This document shows positions 19,189 through 29,357 of a stretch of DNA of 64,000 nt, one piece after another; positions within the stretch are counted from its first letter, which is position 1; each line of letters begins with the position of its first letter. The position numbers and the translations under genes were made by a program. Origin of the DNA: Rhynchopus euleeides (taxonomy: Eukaryota; Euglenozoa; Diplonemea; Diplonemida; Diplonemidae); assembly GCA_963210315.1 (NCBI GenBank), contig OY723290.1, forward strand, positions 1,922,001-1,986,000, in the 5' to 3' direction. The notes beneath the pieces were generated by a model. It was not told the DNA's origin. It ran no database searches and saw only the letters and a program-made list of their open reading frames with translations.

Positions 19189-20132
19189 CAGGGTATAAGA
19201 TAGACTTTTTTTCTGGCGCCGTTTTCCGGTTTTTCTGGTTTTGAAATTTTTCGCGCGCGCCTTCGGCGCGCGCGACCCGCGCAAACCCTCTCAGAATCAC
19301 ACCCAACACGGCTGGACCAGGCTCTGCCGAACAGCAGTGGCGTGTTGCTCCACGCAGCTCCCCGAAGGGACGGAACTGAGCTTTCAATGCGTCCACGTAC
19401 TGACGGAGCGCGGCTTCGCATCACCTCCCGCATCAGGACAAACCCCCCTGAGGGTGCTGCTCTGCTGGTACGCCTCACGAAGGGCAACTACCTTCATGGT
19501 CGAGCTTGTTGCATGACCACCCCCTTGAGGCAGTCAGTCAGACGATGCGCACAACGTGCGCTCATGCGAACACCAGCGGGTGTCTCCAACACTGCACAAA
19601 TCGCGGTCCCGCCAGAACCCGAATCCGTCGATCCTCTCCAAAGCGGACATGCACTCCCGAAAACATCGGAGTTTGCATGTGTCATCCCCAGCAAGGCAAA
19701 CGTGCTCGAGACAAGGTCGTAGCTTGCGTGGATGACAGGGTGGTCCTTGGCAGTGTGCACCGCAACGAGATTGAGTGCATGCGCTCGGCAAGCCGCCCAG
19801 AAGGAGTACGGTGCGGTCGGAATGATCAAGCTACCGGAGTATCTCGAAACTTCAAACAGAGAAGACCTGCATGACGAGGACATCACCACCCACCGGGTCC
19901 CGCTGGGCTCCTTTTCTCCGCTTCTCTGCTTTCTTTTGACTGTTTGAGCTCCGTGCGGATCACGATGGGGTCACTTTCCATATTTTTTTGGCTAATGGTC
20001 CCACTGGTTGACTGTCACAAAGGTTCCCCAAAAACCGGCGAAAATCCGATCGGCCTTTTTTTTTTCCAGAAAACCGGAAACCGGGAAACCCTGGTTTTGA
20101 AAACCGGAAAACCAGACCTATCTTATCCCCTG
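19189..20132 (-). mobile_element. hAT element (944 bp) with intact 8-bp target duplication
   Basis: The ends read CAGGGTATAAGATAG at 19189 and the complement CTTATCCCCTG at 20132, with sub-terminal CCGGTTTTC / GAAAACCGG repeats. The direct repeat AATTTGAC flanks both sides (19181-19188 and 20133-20140), the 8-bp duplication typical of hAT. Inside, on the minus strand, is a remnant of a hAT transposase. Also present is a GC hairpin at 19250-19280 (CGCGCGCGCC TTC GGCGCGCGCG). Confidence 0.85.
19494..19889 (-). pseudogene. Remnant hAT transposase (AHALNLV region)
   Basis: The 131-residue frame includes CRAHALNLVAVHTAKDHP followed by a helical stretch ending at FALLGMTH. This corresponds to the C-x-A-H-x-L-N-L-V motif in the insertion/catalytic part of DUF4371-type hAT transposases. 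The dimerisation end and N-terminal finger are absent, so the element cannot encode a full enzyme. Confidence 0.55.
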
Positions 20133-20433
20133 AATTTGACTCGTTCTTTCCAATAACGCCATCTTCGGATGACTTTTTGGGGATACCCGGCACCCAAAAA
20201 ATTTTGCTTTCGAAAATCTGCCATTTTTTCACCCTCAAATTCACTGTTTGTTGGCCGTGCGAAAAAAGAGACATTTTTTTCGGGGCCAAAAATGGCCATC
20301 GTGTAATCTTTCAGTCAACCGCGTTCATTTACGGCCAGGGTCGGGCAGAAAAACGAAAATTGAAGCAAGTTGGTGTCCAAGGAGAAAAATCAGCCAAAAT
20401 GGCCCAAAATAGCCTTGGGACTTAAAGGGTTAA

Positions 20434-21344
20434 ATTCGTCTCTCGTCGCGCGTCCCGGATGACGTTGACGGAGAATTTTTACCTCACCCCCTTTTTCCCT
20501 TTTCTATTCTCCGACACAAACAGAGGCAAAACAAAAACTGACAGCACAGATGAGCAATCCCCCCTGCCTCATGTTGTGACTTCCTTTCTACCTTGCACAA
20601 AACATCCCATTTGCCCCTTTACTTCCTTCGAAAGTGTTGTGACTTCCCCCCCTACCCCACCCCTCGGGAGTGCCACTCCTCTGGTGGTTAAAAGTGACCC
20701 GCCGTTGTGCCTTCGGCATCTGTTGCGTGTGCCGTCGTATTCTTCCTATGCACTAGTTATAGCTATCCGGGGGCGGTCTGCTGTCGCACCAGTGGGCTGC
20801 CCCACCCCTGCACCCTCGGTTTTTAAGATGTTCACCACAGCGGAGAATGATCCCCTTCTCTGTGGCGATCGAGTCAAGCTGGACGAGGTTCGCCTTCGGG
20901 CGAAGGTCATGTGGGCGGACAAAAGGTGCCTGCTCCTGAGACTCATCAGCAACCTGCTTCTTCCTTCAAGCCCTCAAGACTCTTGAAGCGGCCTGATTAT
21001 TTAGTGTCTTTGTCGCAGCAAGGGGGCGATATATACCACCCTTTTTATTGATTTCACGTGTCAGTGTTTGACTTTTTCGCAACTTCATTTCTTCCTTTTC
21101 TCCCTCTCCAACCCCACCCGTGACACCACCAGGGTTTAGCTAGCCCTGGTCCGATTATCCCCGGTTCTTCGCTGAAGAGACGCGGCCGGGGGGAGGGGTA
21201 CGAAGAGTACGCGTCGAAACCGGTGTCACGTCGTGTTGGGGAATCCTTGGAGAATCCTTGGGAGTGCGATACTGAAGGGGAGGTGCTACTGCCCGTGCAG
21301 GGCGACACCGCCTTAAAACTTGATAACCACACACACACACACAC
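20434..21344. other. R3 repeat and gene-free stretch
   Basis: 20434-20565 (R3) matches 21847-21965 closely (TTCGTCTCTCGT, GATGACGTTGACGGAG). Beyond it, to 21344, I see short unremarkable frames only, plus a (CA)n run at 21330-21343. Confidence 0.6.
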
Positions 21345-21965
21345 AACATTTTTACGGTCCACCTATTTCTTTACGGTTGTCATGGTGGACTTCATTTTTC
21401 GTGCCTTCCTGTATTTTCCAGGCACACTTACTTTCCGCAAAGTGACCCACCCATGTCCATGCGGAGAGGGGGGCCGGTATTTGCGCGCGTCCTGTCGTGT
21501 CTTCGGGTTGTGAGCCTAGGACTGGGCGCACCCTGGACAGCGGGCGAGAAGGTGCCGACGATCAAACCCCCCCGCATCTAGTTTCGTATCGCCCACAGGT
21601 GAAATATTTTCATACTTTCTATCTTCTTGGGTCTTGCGCCACACCCCATCCCCATCCCCCCCATTTTGCCATCGCTTTTTTTTAAGAAAGCAGGTCCGAT
21701 TTGAGTCAATTACGGCACGCGTAGTGCCGTAATTGCCGAGCCACATCTCACCTCATCACAGGTCGAGGTGTGTGCGTTTCACCACAACCTCTCCCCCTCC
21801 CCATTCCCCCGTGTTCAGTGACATGTGTCGATAGTGTTCCATTTTTAGATTCGTCTCTCGTAGCGCGTCCCGGATGACGTTGACGGAGACTTTTTACCTC
21901 ACCCCCTTTTTCCCTTTTCTATTCTCCGACACAAACAGGGGCAAAACAAAAACTGACAGCACAGG
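21345..21965 (+). repeat. R1-R2-R3 repeat block, copy 2
   Basis: R1 (21345-21687), R2 (21688-21846; also at 11838-11992) and R3 (21847-21965; also at 20434-20565) lie head to tail here. In copy 1 (17541-20565) the piggyBac-type element lies between R1 and R3, and R2 is absent. Confidence 0.8.
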
Positions 21966-21999
21966 TCGCTAAACCCCCCCCTCCCCCTCTCTCTCTTTC

Positions 22000-22078
22000 T
22001 CGTAACCTTTTTTTGAAATGGAGCGCTCCCCCCCCCCCCTTTTTCAAAAAAGCAAACAGACTTTCTTACCTATCACCC
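22000..22078 (+). repeat. 79-bp dispersed repeat (also 43339-43418)
   Basis: Nearly identical at the two sites. Contains TTTTTTGAAA, the palindrome GGAGCGCTCC, a C-run and TTTCAAAAAA, so it can form a hairpin around the C-run. Confidence 0.8.
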
Positions 22079-23043
22079 CCCTCTTTCTCTCCCCACTCCC
22101 TCAGGCCTGTGGCCGTGATGTTCAGCACCAAAAGAGTCCGGGTTTTGTTTGAGCGCACGAGCGGCAGTGTGTTGTGGCCCCTGTGAAGGGCGTTGCTGTG
22201 ATAAAAGTGGTTTTGTGTTGCTCACTCAAAACACACTGCGCGCGGGTACGCTCCCACTGACTCTTTCGCTGTGACAAGCGAGCTTGTTTGGGCAAAAAAA
22301 ATCGGACGCATGCATACCCTCTTTGTTCCCTTCCCACCCCTCTGACAGCAAAACAAAACGAGACAAAAGAGAGGTCGGTTGTTGGAACCACGGACAGTAC
22401 AACAGCAAAACAACAAGGCCCGTTGGGGTGTTCATTTTGGGAGCAGCCCCACAAGGGGCTCGCGCCCTCCCTTTGTGTGTGCCACACGTTTATTCCTCTC
22501 GAGACCTGATCAGTGCTGATGAGGTTGCAGGTTGCGGTGTGTACAGATGGGGAACATCTCACCCGATTTTATGCATGGCATTCCAATTCCAAAAACCTGA
22601 GGGGGTCTTCGCTCCGGGGTGGTCGGCAGTGCATTTTGGTGCATTTCCTGTTGAATTGGCTGAAAACTGACGAAGATGATGTGCAACAGTACTTCCGCCC
22701 TTCTTTCCTAGGAGTCCTGGTGGTTCCAGAGGGGGCGGGCGAGCATGCAGGTGGCGGAGCGGTTCTCGCAGGGGGGGGGGGGGGGGCGGGGGGTTTTTGG
22801 GTCTCTTTCTCAATTTCAGCGAAAAGGTAACAACCATCGCACGTAGCAGGACAAACAAAGGTTCCCCCCCTCCCCCACGTGTGGATTTTTAATACCGCGG
22901 AACAATCAATTCTACATTCTACTCTTTACCCCCCCCCCCTCCGACAACGGACACCAAAATCAGCCACCACACTCCCCGCCACAGGAGCCCGACACCGGGC
23001 CTCCACACACACACACACACACACCCTCCCACCCTCCACCCCG
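22079..23043. other. Upstream region of the AlbA_2 gene with one dispersed repeat
   Basis: 22602-22680 (GTGCATTTTGGTGCATTTCC and flanks) recurs at 58206-58287. G-runs at 22770-22790. A possible spliced-leader acceptor CCGCCACAG ends at 22984. No gene is seen. Confidence 0.6.
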
Positions 23044-25176
23044 ATGGACGCACCTGAGCTCGAGGCATGCCTGTCGCTTCTGCAGCAGGGCACCCCGCTC
23101 GAAACCGCCGCCACCATCCGCCGCCGCCCCAAGCGCTACCTGCTGTGTGACACCCTCACCCCCACCGGGGCCGAGGTGTCGCGCGGGGCGCCGCTGCTCG
23201 TCGCTGCACTCAACAGACACCTCCTCCAGCCCGACAGACCGGCATGCCCTGCGGGCACACTGCACTACGCCGTGTTCCAACTCCCCCCTGCTGACCACGC
23301 CGCACCTCCTGTGGGCACCGCCGCAGCCCAGCAGCACGACGCGAAGCAGCGCGACAGACTCCTCGTCGCTGTCGACCAGCTCGTGGCCTCCATCCACCCC
23401 CCCGTTGACCCCTCCAAGGTCACCGCGACATTCCGCACCACAGCCGGGGGCGCTGCCCACCCCTCCCACACGCTCCTCGTCGTCGCTGTGGCAAAACCCG
23501 ACACCGCCACGCCGGCACACACCCCCTACTCTGTTGCAGGCGTGGTGTGGCGCAGAGAGGCCGCCCCCACCACCACCTCCACCGCCACCACCACCCCCGG
23601 CACACCCCCCCCGGGGAAGCGCCGCAGGCAGGACGGCAGCACGGCTGTGTCGGTTGTGCCGTCGCTTGCCGAATCCGAGGTGGGTGAGGTGGTGGTGGAG
23701 GGGGGGTGCGCCGTGGCGCAGTCCCGCGCTGTGCTCGGGAGGCATTTTGCGAGGAACCTGCTGAAGCTGCCTGTGCCCGAAGGGAGGTCGTTCCTCCTCC
23801 GCGTGGCTGCGGTGCGCCACTCCGGCAGCGGCTGGGTCGAGGGGTCGCCCTCCGCGGCCTACCTCGCGACGCGGGAGGGCAGCCTCGCGGGGCAGGTCGT
23901 GTTCACCCACCCCAGCTCCGAGCTGCGCCGCTTCGAGCGCCAGCTCAGCAAGCGGGAGGCGGTGCCCTTCGCCGCAAAGGACGCCCCCGCCTCCGACCCG
24001 CCACAGGGGGAGACGGACGACGCCGCCAAATCGCTCGCCAGGCTCCCGTGGGCCACACGCCCGACCCACCTCCTCGCTGCCAGCAACCCCTGGGTGGTGC
24101 GCGTCACCTGCAGCAGAGTTGCCGAGGCGCTTGGTGGGGCAGGGGGCGGTGGTGGTGGTGGTGGTGGCAACTCCTCCCACCCGGGCTCCGCCGGGATCGT
24201 AATGTACAACACACGGGTTAGCGACTCCACCCCGACACGGGAGGCGGGCGGGTCTGCGGAAGGCCTGCTGGAGGCAGACACGGCAGATACTCTGAAGGCG
24301 TTCTTCCAATCCGCAAAGCAGAGCGGCACCACAGAGGGCGATGATGGGGTGGCGGAGGGCTCGCTGGGGGAGCCCCTGCGCCAGCTGGCGGCGGCGCTGG
24401 AGGAGCATGCGACGCCGTTCGACAGCACGGCGGATGTCCCCCCGGAGAAGGCGGTGCTGCCCGTGGAGGAGTGCGTGGGGGAGGGGGGCTGCAAGGGGTG
24501 GCGCATGACTGTCAGCGAGGGGCCCTCTGTGGAGTTCAAATCGCAGTCTTCGCCGCAGCACTTCGAGCCTGCCGCGCGCGCCTGCATCAACGCCTTCCTC
24601 AACAACGGCGGGGGGCGGCTGTTCGGCGGGGTGCGGGACAACGGGGTTGCGGAAGGCCTCCCTCTCACACCGCAGGAGAAGCAGGAGTTCTGCGACGTCG
24701 TGTCGGACATCGTGCACGCCGTGAGGCCGCGTGTCCCCGACAGCCTGGTTCAGGTCAGATTCCACCCCCTGCAGCAGGCTGCAGCGCCTGCTGCAGGCGC
24801 CTCGGCTGCAGCGGCAACCATCGGGGCGGGGTGGTGGAAGAAGAAGCCGGTGCCGGCTGCAGGGGGCGGTGGCGGCGGCGGCGTTGGCGGCGCAGCCAAG
24901 CCCCCCAAGGTGGTGGTGGAGGTTGCCGTGGGGAAGGCCGGGAGGTGGCCCTTCTACTTCTGCGGGCCGAGGTCGGGGTTGGCGCGGACGCGGGGTCTGG
25001 CGAGCAGCGCGGTGCTGCCGGAGGAGGTGCTGGTGGAGCGGACCGCTGCCTGGGCCGCGAGGCAGGGGGAGGGGAGGGAGGATGCGGCAGGTGCCGGGAG
25101 GAGGCGCCGGCAGAAGAAGCGCAGCAAGGCGCCACATGCGGCGGCAGCCGGTGCGGCAGCGGCGGGGAGGAAGTGA
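23044..25176 (+). CDS. AlbA_2 (Schlafen-type) domain protein
   Basis: A 710-residue protein starting MDAPELEACLSLLQ. The start follows a likely spliced-leader acceptor (22980-22984) and a CA-rich leader; the frame is open further upstream, but those residues look like leader translation. Residues about 487-580 carry an AlbA_2/Schlafen fold signature: SVEFKSQ near 494, then AFLNNGGGRLFGGVRDNGV at about 515-535, the part that binds nucleic acid or nucleotide in this family. The N-terminal 480 residues are of unknown fold, with a basic KRRRQ patch near 200 and a glycine run near 368. The C-terminus is Gly/Ala-rich and ends in a basic RRRRQKKRSK segment that could be nuclear. No helicase part (as in long Schlafens) is present. 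Likely RNA/DNA-associated; the exact role is unknown. Confidence 0.7.
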   Translation: MDAPELEACLSLLQQGTPLETAATIRRRPKRYLLCDTLTPTGAEVSRGAPLLVAALNRHLLQPDRPACPAGTLHYAVFQLPPADHAAPPVGTAAAQQHDAKQRDRLLVAVDQLVASIHPPVDPSKVTATFRTTAGGAAHPSHTLLVVAVAKPDTATPAHTPYSVAGVVWRREAAPTTTSTATTTPGTPPPGKRRRQDGSTAVSVVPSLAESEVGEVVVEGGCAVAQSRAVLGRHFARNLLKLPVPEGRSFLLRVAAVRHSGSGWVEGSPSAAYLATREGSLAGQVVFTHPSSELRRFERQLSKREAVPFAAKDAPASDPPQGETDDAAKSLARLPWATRPTHLLAASNPWVVRVTCSRVAEALGGAGGGGGGGGGNSSHPGSAGIVMYNTRVSDSTPTREAGGSAEGLLEADTADTLKAFFQSAKQSGTTEGDDGVAEGSLGEPLRQLAAALEEHATPFDSTADVPPEKAVLPVEECVGEGGCKGWRMTVSEGPSVEFKSQSSPQHFEPAARACINAFLNNGGGRLFGGVRDNGVAEGLPLTPQEKQEFCDVVSDIVHAVRPRVPDSLVQVRFHPLQQAAAPAAGASAAAATIGAGWWKKKPVPAAGGGGGGGVGGAAKPPKVVVEVAVGKAGRWPFYFCGPRSGLARTRGLASSAVLPEEVLVERTAAWAARQGEGREDAAGAGRRRRQKKRSKAPHAAAAGAAAAGRK

Positions 25177-25889
25177 GAAGTGGGTTGGCGTGGGTTCGGC
25201 CTGTCCTCTGCCGTGCAGTAACTGAGTAAGGGTGGGTGGATGTCCCTCCTCGCCAGTCTGCGGGTGACTCGCGTTCTTTGTACGGGCAGTGATTCTGACA
25301 AGTTTCGGGAGGCGGACACTCGTGGAGGCACTGATTCGTCTTTCTTTGAGATGCCAGGTCTTCACAGCAAATCAGATTCTTATCATCTCATATCATGCAT
25401 CAGAATTGCAACCCGCACATCGGGGTGTACTATGTGTGGGAAAGGCACCAGCGCATCACGAAAGACCCATGCAAAGCAGGGTGGTGTTAGGAGGGGAGTG
25501 GTATGACCGCATCGGTATCCGTATATGCTGATGGCAGTGCTTGCTGCATGGCTGGCGGGTTGTCTGTGACCCTGTGCCCTGCTTTCAGCCTGATGAGGGA
25601 CAGGGTGTGTTTTGTTGGAACCTGCTTCTCCCCTGGTCAGCACCGCCCCCCCTCCCCTGCCTGCCACTGCTACTCCCCCAAACCCACCTGCGGCTACGAG
25701 TTGCATAACCTTTACCCTCTCCCCCCACTGCAGCACACACGGCACCACCCCCCGCAGGGCTGGGGCAGCGTGCTCCAAGGGGCTAGGGGGGTCGAGGGCC
25801 TTGTGTGTGCCCCTTGTGCCCCCCGGTCCCGGGTTCAGCCCAAACACCTCCTCGCCACCGCCTGGCGGGTCCTCTCCCAAGGAGGCACA
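25177..25889. other. Spacer upstream of SelK
   Basis: No gene is seen. A candidate spliced-leader acceptor (CCCCACTGCAG) lies near 25723-25733. Longer frames on either strand here are low-complexity. Confidence 0.5.
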
Positions 25890-26407
25890 ATGCAGGCGTC
25901 GACCGCCAAGCCCATGTATATGCGTGGGGGCAAGATTGGGGAGAAGCCGTTCTCCGTGCGGGCGTATGAGTTCTTCATGGCGGTGCTGAACTTCATCTCG
26001 TTCTTCTTCATGTCGATGATGCCGAACCAGACCTTGAGTGAACACCGCGAGGCGCTTGAGAGGTCGCGCAAGGGGGGTGGCGGCGGCGGTGGCGGCGGTG
26101 GTCCGAAGATTCACGGGATCGGCAAGGCGAGCAGTATGTGCACCTTCCCCACACACACACACCCCGTCAGTCCATCGGCTCAATGTTCTTTCAAATAATT
26201 CAAGAGGCTGTAATAATGATCTGCCACTTTCGGCGGGAACAAAAACCAGAGATATTTCCGCCACCTTTTCACCGCGTCCCGGGTCCCCCCCTTGAGCCTA
26301 TCTTGTAAGTCTCATCTCCCTGTGTGATGACCTCTGTTCGCTCTGCCCCACACCACCACCACCACCGCACAGTCCAGTCCGGGGCATCCGCCGGTTGAGG
26401 TGCATAA
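25890..26407 (+). CDS. SELENOK: Selenoprotein K, two exons, Sec at UGA
   Basis: Exon 1 (25890-26133) encodes MQASTAKPMYMRGGKIGEKP, one membrane helix (FFMAVLNFISFFFMSMM) and a glycine-rich tail. This is the SelK/SelG layout (short lumenal start, helix, Gly-rich cytosolic tail). A 239-bp intron (26134-26372; GTATGT...CCGCACAG) joins in phase to a 35-bp exon encoding IQSGASAG-U-GA then TAA. The UGA (26396-26398) four codons from the end matches the C-terminal selenocysteine of SelK (animal proteins end GGUGR). Total length is about 92 residues; human SelK has 94. SelK acts at the ER membrane in ERAD and calcium/redox processes, and kinetoplastids are known to have it. A second in-frame ATG at 25914 is possible. 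A SECIS element is expected after 26407, but I could not fold one by eye. Confidence 0.75.
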
Positions 26408-29357
26408 GCGCGTTTCGTGTGGCCTTGAGGACACGGTAAGCGATGATGAGTTAGCAGCTGCGAAGCGGTAATCGGGATCTCGCGATCGGGGGCAAATCAG
26501 ACCTGCGGTGTTATAAGTGTTATGTTGTTGTGGCAAAGGTGCCCTTTGTGGACAGAGGGGAGCGCACCTCTCCTTTTCCCACAAGGCGCCGCCTCGCCAC
26601 ACCACCAACCAACACCGCCGGCAACCCCCAACGACTGGACCCCTTTCTTCACAACGCACTGCACCCAAAACTCACTCTGCGCCTGCCGAGCACATGTCCT
26701 TTTTGGCCAAAACCACGAGCGCGCTCTGACATAAATGCCTATTTGTGTTGAGACGACAAGTCACATTCTCCCCCCCCCCCCCTTTTTCACTTTCTTCTTC
26801 CAACCCCCATCTTTTCTCTTCCCCCCCCCCCCCCCGCAAGGAGCCCTCTGCCCTTTCCTGGGAGGGCCGCCGGGAGGGTCTTCCTTTGCGAACAAATGTG
26901 ATTTTTTTCTTTTGGTGCGGGCGGAATATTCGATACCTCCCCCCCCCCCTCACCCTGCCGGCTTTTGGTTTGATCGTTGGTCCTTCCAGCCTGCAGCCCG
27001 GGGGGGGGTTTTTTTGTCGATATGCTATACCTAGCTCCCCCCCCTCCCCTCCGACTTCCGAACCGCACCCACGCGCGGCGCACAACAGAAAACACGTGAT
27101 CTTTTTTTCTTCTTTTTTTCCCCCCAGGGAGATGGCGTCTCTTCCCCTCCCGAGACACATCCCCCTGCACCTTCCTTTCTTCCTTACCCCCCACCCCCCC
27201 ATCCCTCTTTCCCTGCCCAACAAGCGAACCGTTTCATAGCTCCCTGTGACCCTATTTGATATGTCACCGGATGATCACACATCTGGAATAACCTCCTCCC
27301 TATATCCCCGCCATCTCCTCCCCCCGCTAGCTCTCTCACCAGTTGAGGCATGTGGGGGAGGGGGTGAAGGATGTAGAGGGGTGGTCGAAACCCGCTGTGT
27401 GTGGTTGTTTTTCAGTTGGAGCGGCCTATGCAGGAGTGTGTCCGTGCGGAAAAAAAGGGGGGGGAGAGGGGGGGGGGAGAGGAGAAACGAGTTCCCATCG
27501 TGCGTTGTTTTCTGTCGATTTTGCCAAAAGGTGGCAGGACGCCGCAATACAATAACATTATGGGACTTTTTCTTCCTCCCCCCCCCCCCCCTCTCATCTC
27601 CCCCTTTTTTTGTTGCTCCTCGCGAGTGAGGGACCCCAGCCAAAACCCCTTGATGGGTCCCATGGGGGTGGGGAGGCTGTCGCAAGCCTCCTTTTTTGCT
27701 CTTGCTCGGAGAAGCAGGCGCGGGCGCCATCCGATGGCGGGGTGCCGGAGGGGGGGCAAGGAGACTTGCCCCCCTCGGCCCGTCCGGACCTGCGCCGCCC
27801 ACAGGTGTCTCGGTGAGGGAAATACGAAACAAAAAAGCTGCCCCTGGGCAGGGGACTGTCGTGAGGTGTGGGGTTTTCAAGACAAGAGTCACAGCGGTAT
27901 GGGATACCCACAGCCAACCCAACACCAAGGCCAGGGTGCTGCTAGGTTGCATCAAATGGCCTGTCTGGTGCTGGGAAGAGCTCCCGACTGCCTCAAACAG
28001 TACAAAAAATACCCACGTGTGTGTGCATCATCGCCCCCCCTGTGTAATCTCAAGCACCCCCACACCCTCACCTCCACAGTGAGGGTGGGGGGTGTGGGTG
28101 TCCTTTCTTTGTGTGTTAGTCTTTGCCAGTGATGGGATGGGGTTTTGAATCAGAGCCCTCCCGCTCTGGGTTGTGCCCCCCCCTGTGTCCCGAAAAAGAA
28201 GTAAGGCGAGTTGTCTTCGAGGCGTGTCTGTGGGGGGTTTTCCGCACCCTTGGTGGGGAGCCGTACACTACTACACTAAAAAAATTTCGCAGCAAAAAAA
28301 ACAATCCCCCCAACCGGCAGCCACACGAAGACTCCCGCCGAGTGGGGAGGGTGCCCAGTCGATGCCGGTTTGCATTTGCGGTGGGGCACCCCTTCATTCT
28401 GCGGTTTTTATCAGTTCAAGTTGAACTCGACCGAAAGAACCTAGTGTTGTCACGTTTAGCGTTTGAGGGGTCCCCGACCCCTTGCGCGGCGTGAGATACA
28501 TCACTGCCGGGAAGGTGAAACAGTCGATCAGCAGACGCAAAGGGTTACGAATATGCAGCCCCCACCCCTTCGCAGTATATGATTCCATACCATTTGTATA
28601 CTTCAGAGGTGGGACCCTGTTGCCCTGCACTCCCCTAAGACAACAAAGAAACGCTATGGCGTGTGTGACACACTGTGGATTCAGTGGAGATCAAGAGAGC
28701 AGTTTGATCCACACTATCTATAAAGGATTCATCCACCTGTCCTCCCCGAAGCACACACCCGACCCCCCCATGTCCATCCGACAGTCGCACTTTCAAAAAG
28801 TACGACCCTGCTTTGCGCGAGATGGGGGCGTCGTAGCGTTGGGGGAATGGGGAGGAGGGGGGAGGCGTCTGTTTTCCCTCCTGCCGTCTGTTTTCTGTTT
28901 TTTTCTCTTCTAACTCTCCCTAGCCCCCCTACCTTCCTACCCCCCCCTTTTTGTCGGCGGCACTGAATGCCCTTTGCTGCGATGTTGGGGAGTTATACTA
29001 TGTTGTTGCCTTCACAGATGCCCCCTGCCCCTCCCTGCCCCAACACCCCACCCCACCCCACCCCCACCCTTTGCTGTGTTACGATGCTGCTGACTGCGCC
29101 ACCCATGCGAATTTGCTCCACACCTCACACCCCTCACTACCCCTTCCGACAGGGAGCCCCGGAATGGGCTCCCGCCTAACCCAGGCCCGGTCCGACTCGG
29201 TTGCTTCTGTGGGGTAACACCAACACGCGGCTGACACCTCCACCTCCACCCTACCCCACCCCCACACCACTCCCTCCGCCCCCTCCCCCGATGCGATGCA
29301 GCTGACGCAATCCGGCGGGACAACACCTGCCTGTGCGGCTCGCCGAGCCTCGGAGAG
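26408..29357. other. 3-kb spacer with homopolymer-rich sequence
   Basis: Expected to include the SelK 3' UTR. Otherwise alternating C-rich and G-rich stretches with runs of 9-13 C or G (26768, 26821, 26939, 27460, 27580, 28860), and a 9-bp-stem hairpin near 28061-28095 (CACCCTCAC / GTGAGGGTG). No frame on either strand has recognisable protein features; the long ones are low-complexity Pro/Gly/Arg. Confidence 0.55.

Larger units (their letters stand above)
17884..20433. mobile_element. piggyBac-type element (2.55 kb), non-autonomous
   Basis: Both ends are TTAA followed by the same inverted repeat: TTAACCCTTTAAGTCCCAAG at 17884 and its complement ending in TTAA at 20430-20433. The TTAA target and CCCTTT start are hallmarks of the piggyBac superfamily. 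No piggyBac transposase is visible. The interior contains two later insertions (18312-18687 and 19189-20132). Flanking sequence R1 on the left and R3 on the right is adjacent-type sequence found again at 21345-21965. Confidence 0.8.

Noticed and set aside
22960-25365. 801-codon open frame on the minus strand opposite the AlbA_2 gene
   Set aside because: It is the antisense shadow of a very GC-rich gene. Composition is Arg/Gly/His/Pro-rich with no domain, while the + frame has a recognisable one.
26400-26520. SECIS element for SelK
   Set aside because: ATGA/AA/GA words are present near 26443-26485, but I could not build a convincing quartet with a 10-14 bp helix by eye, so it is not called.
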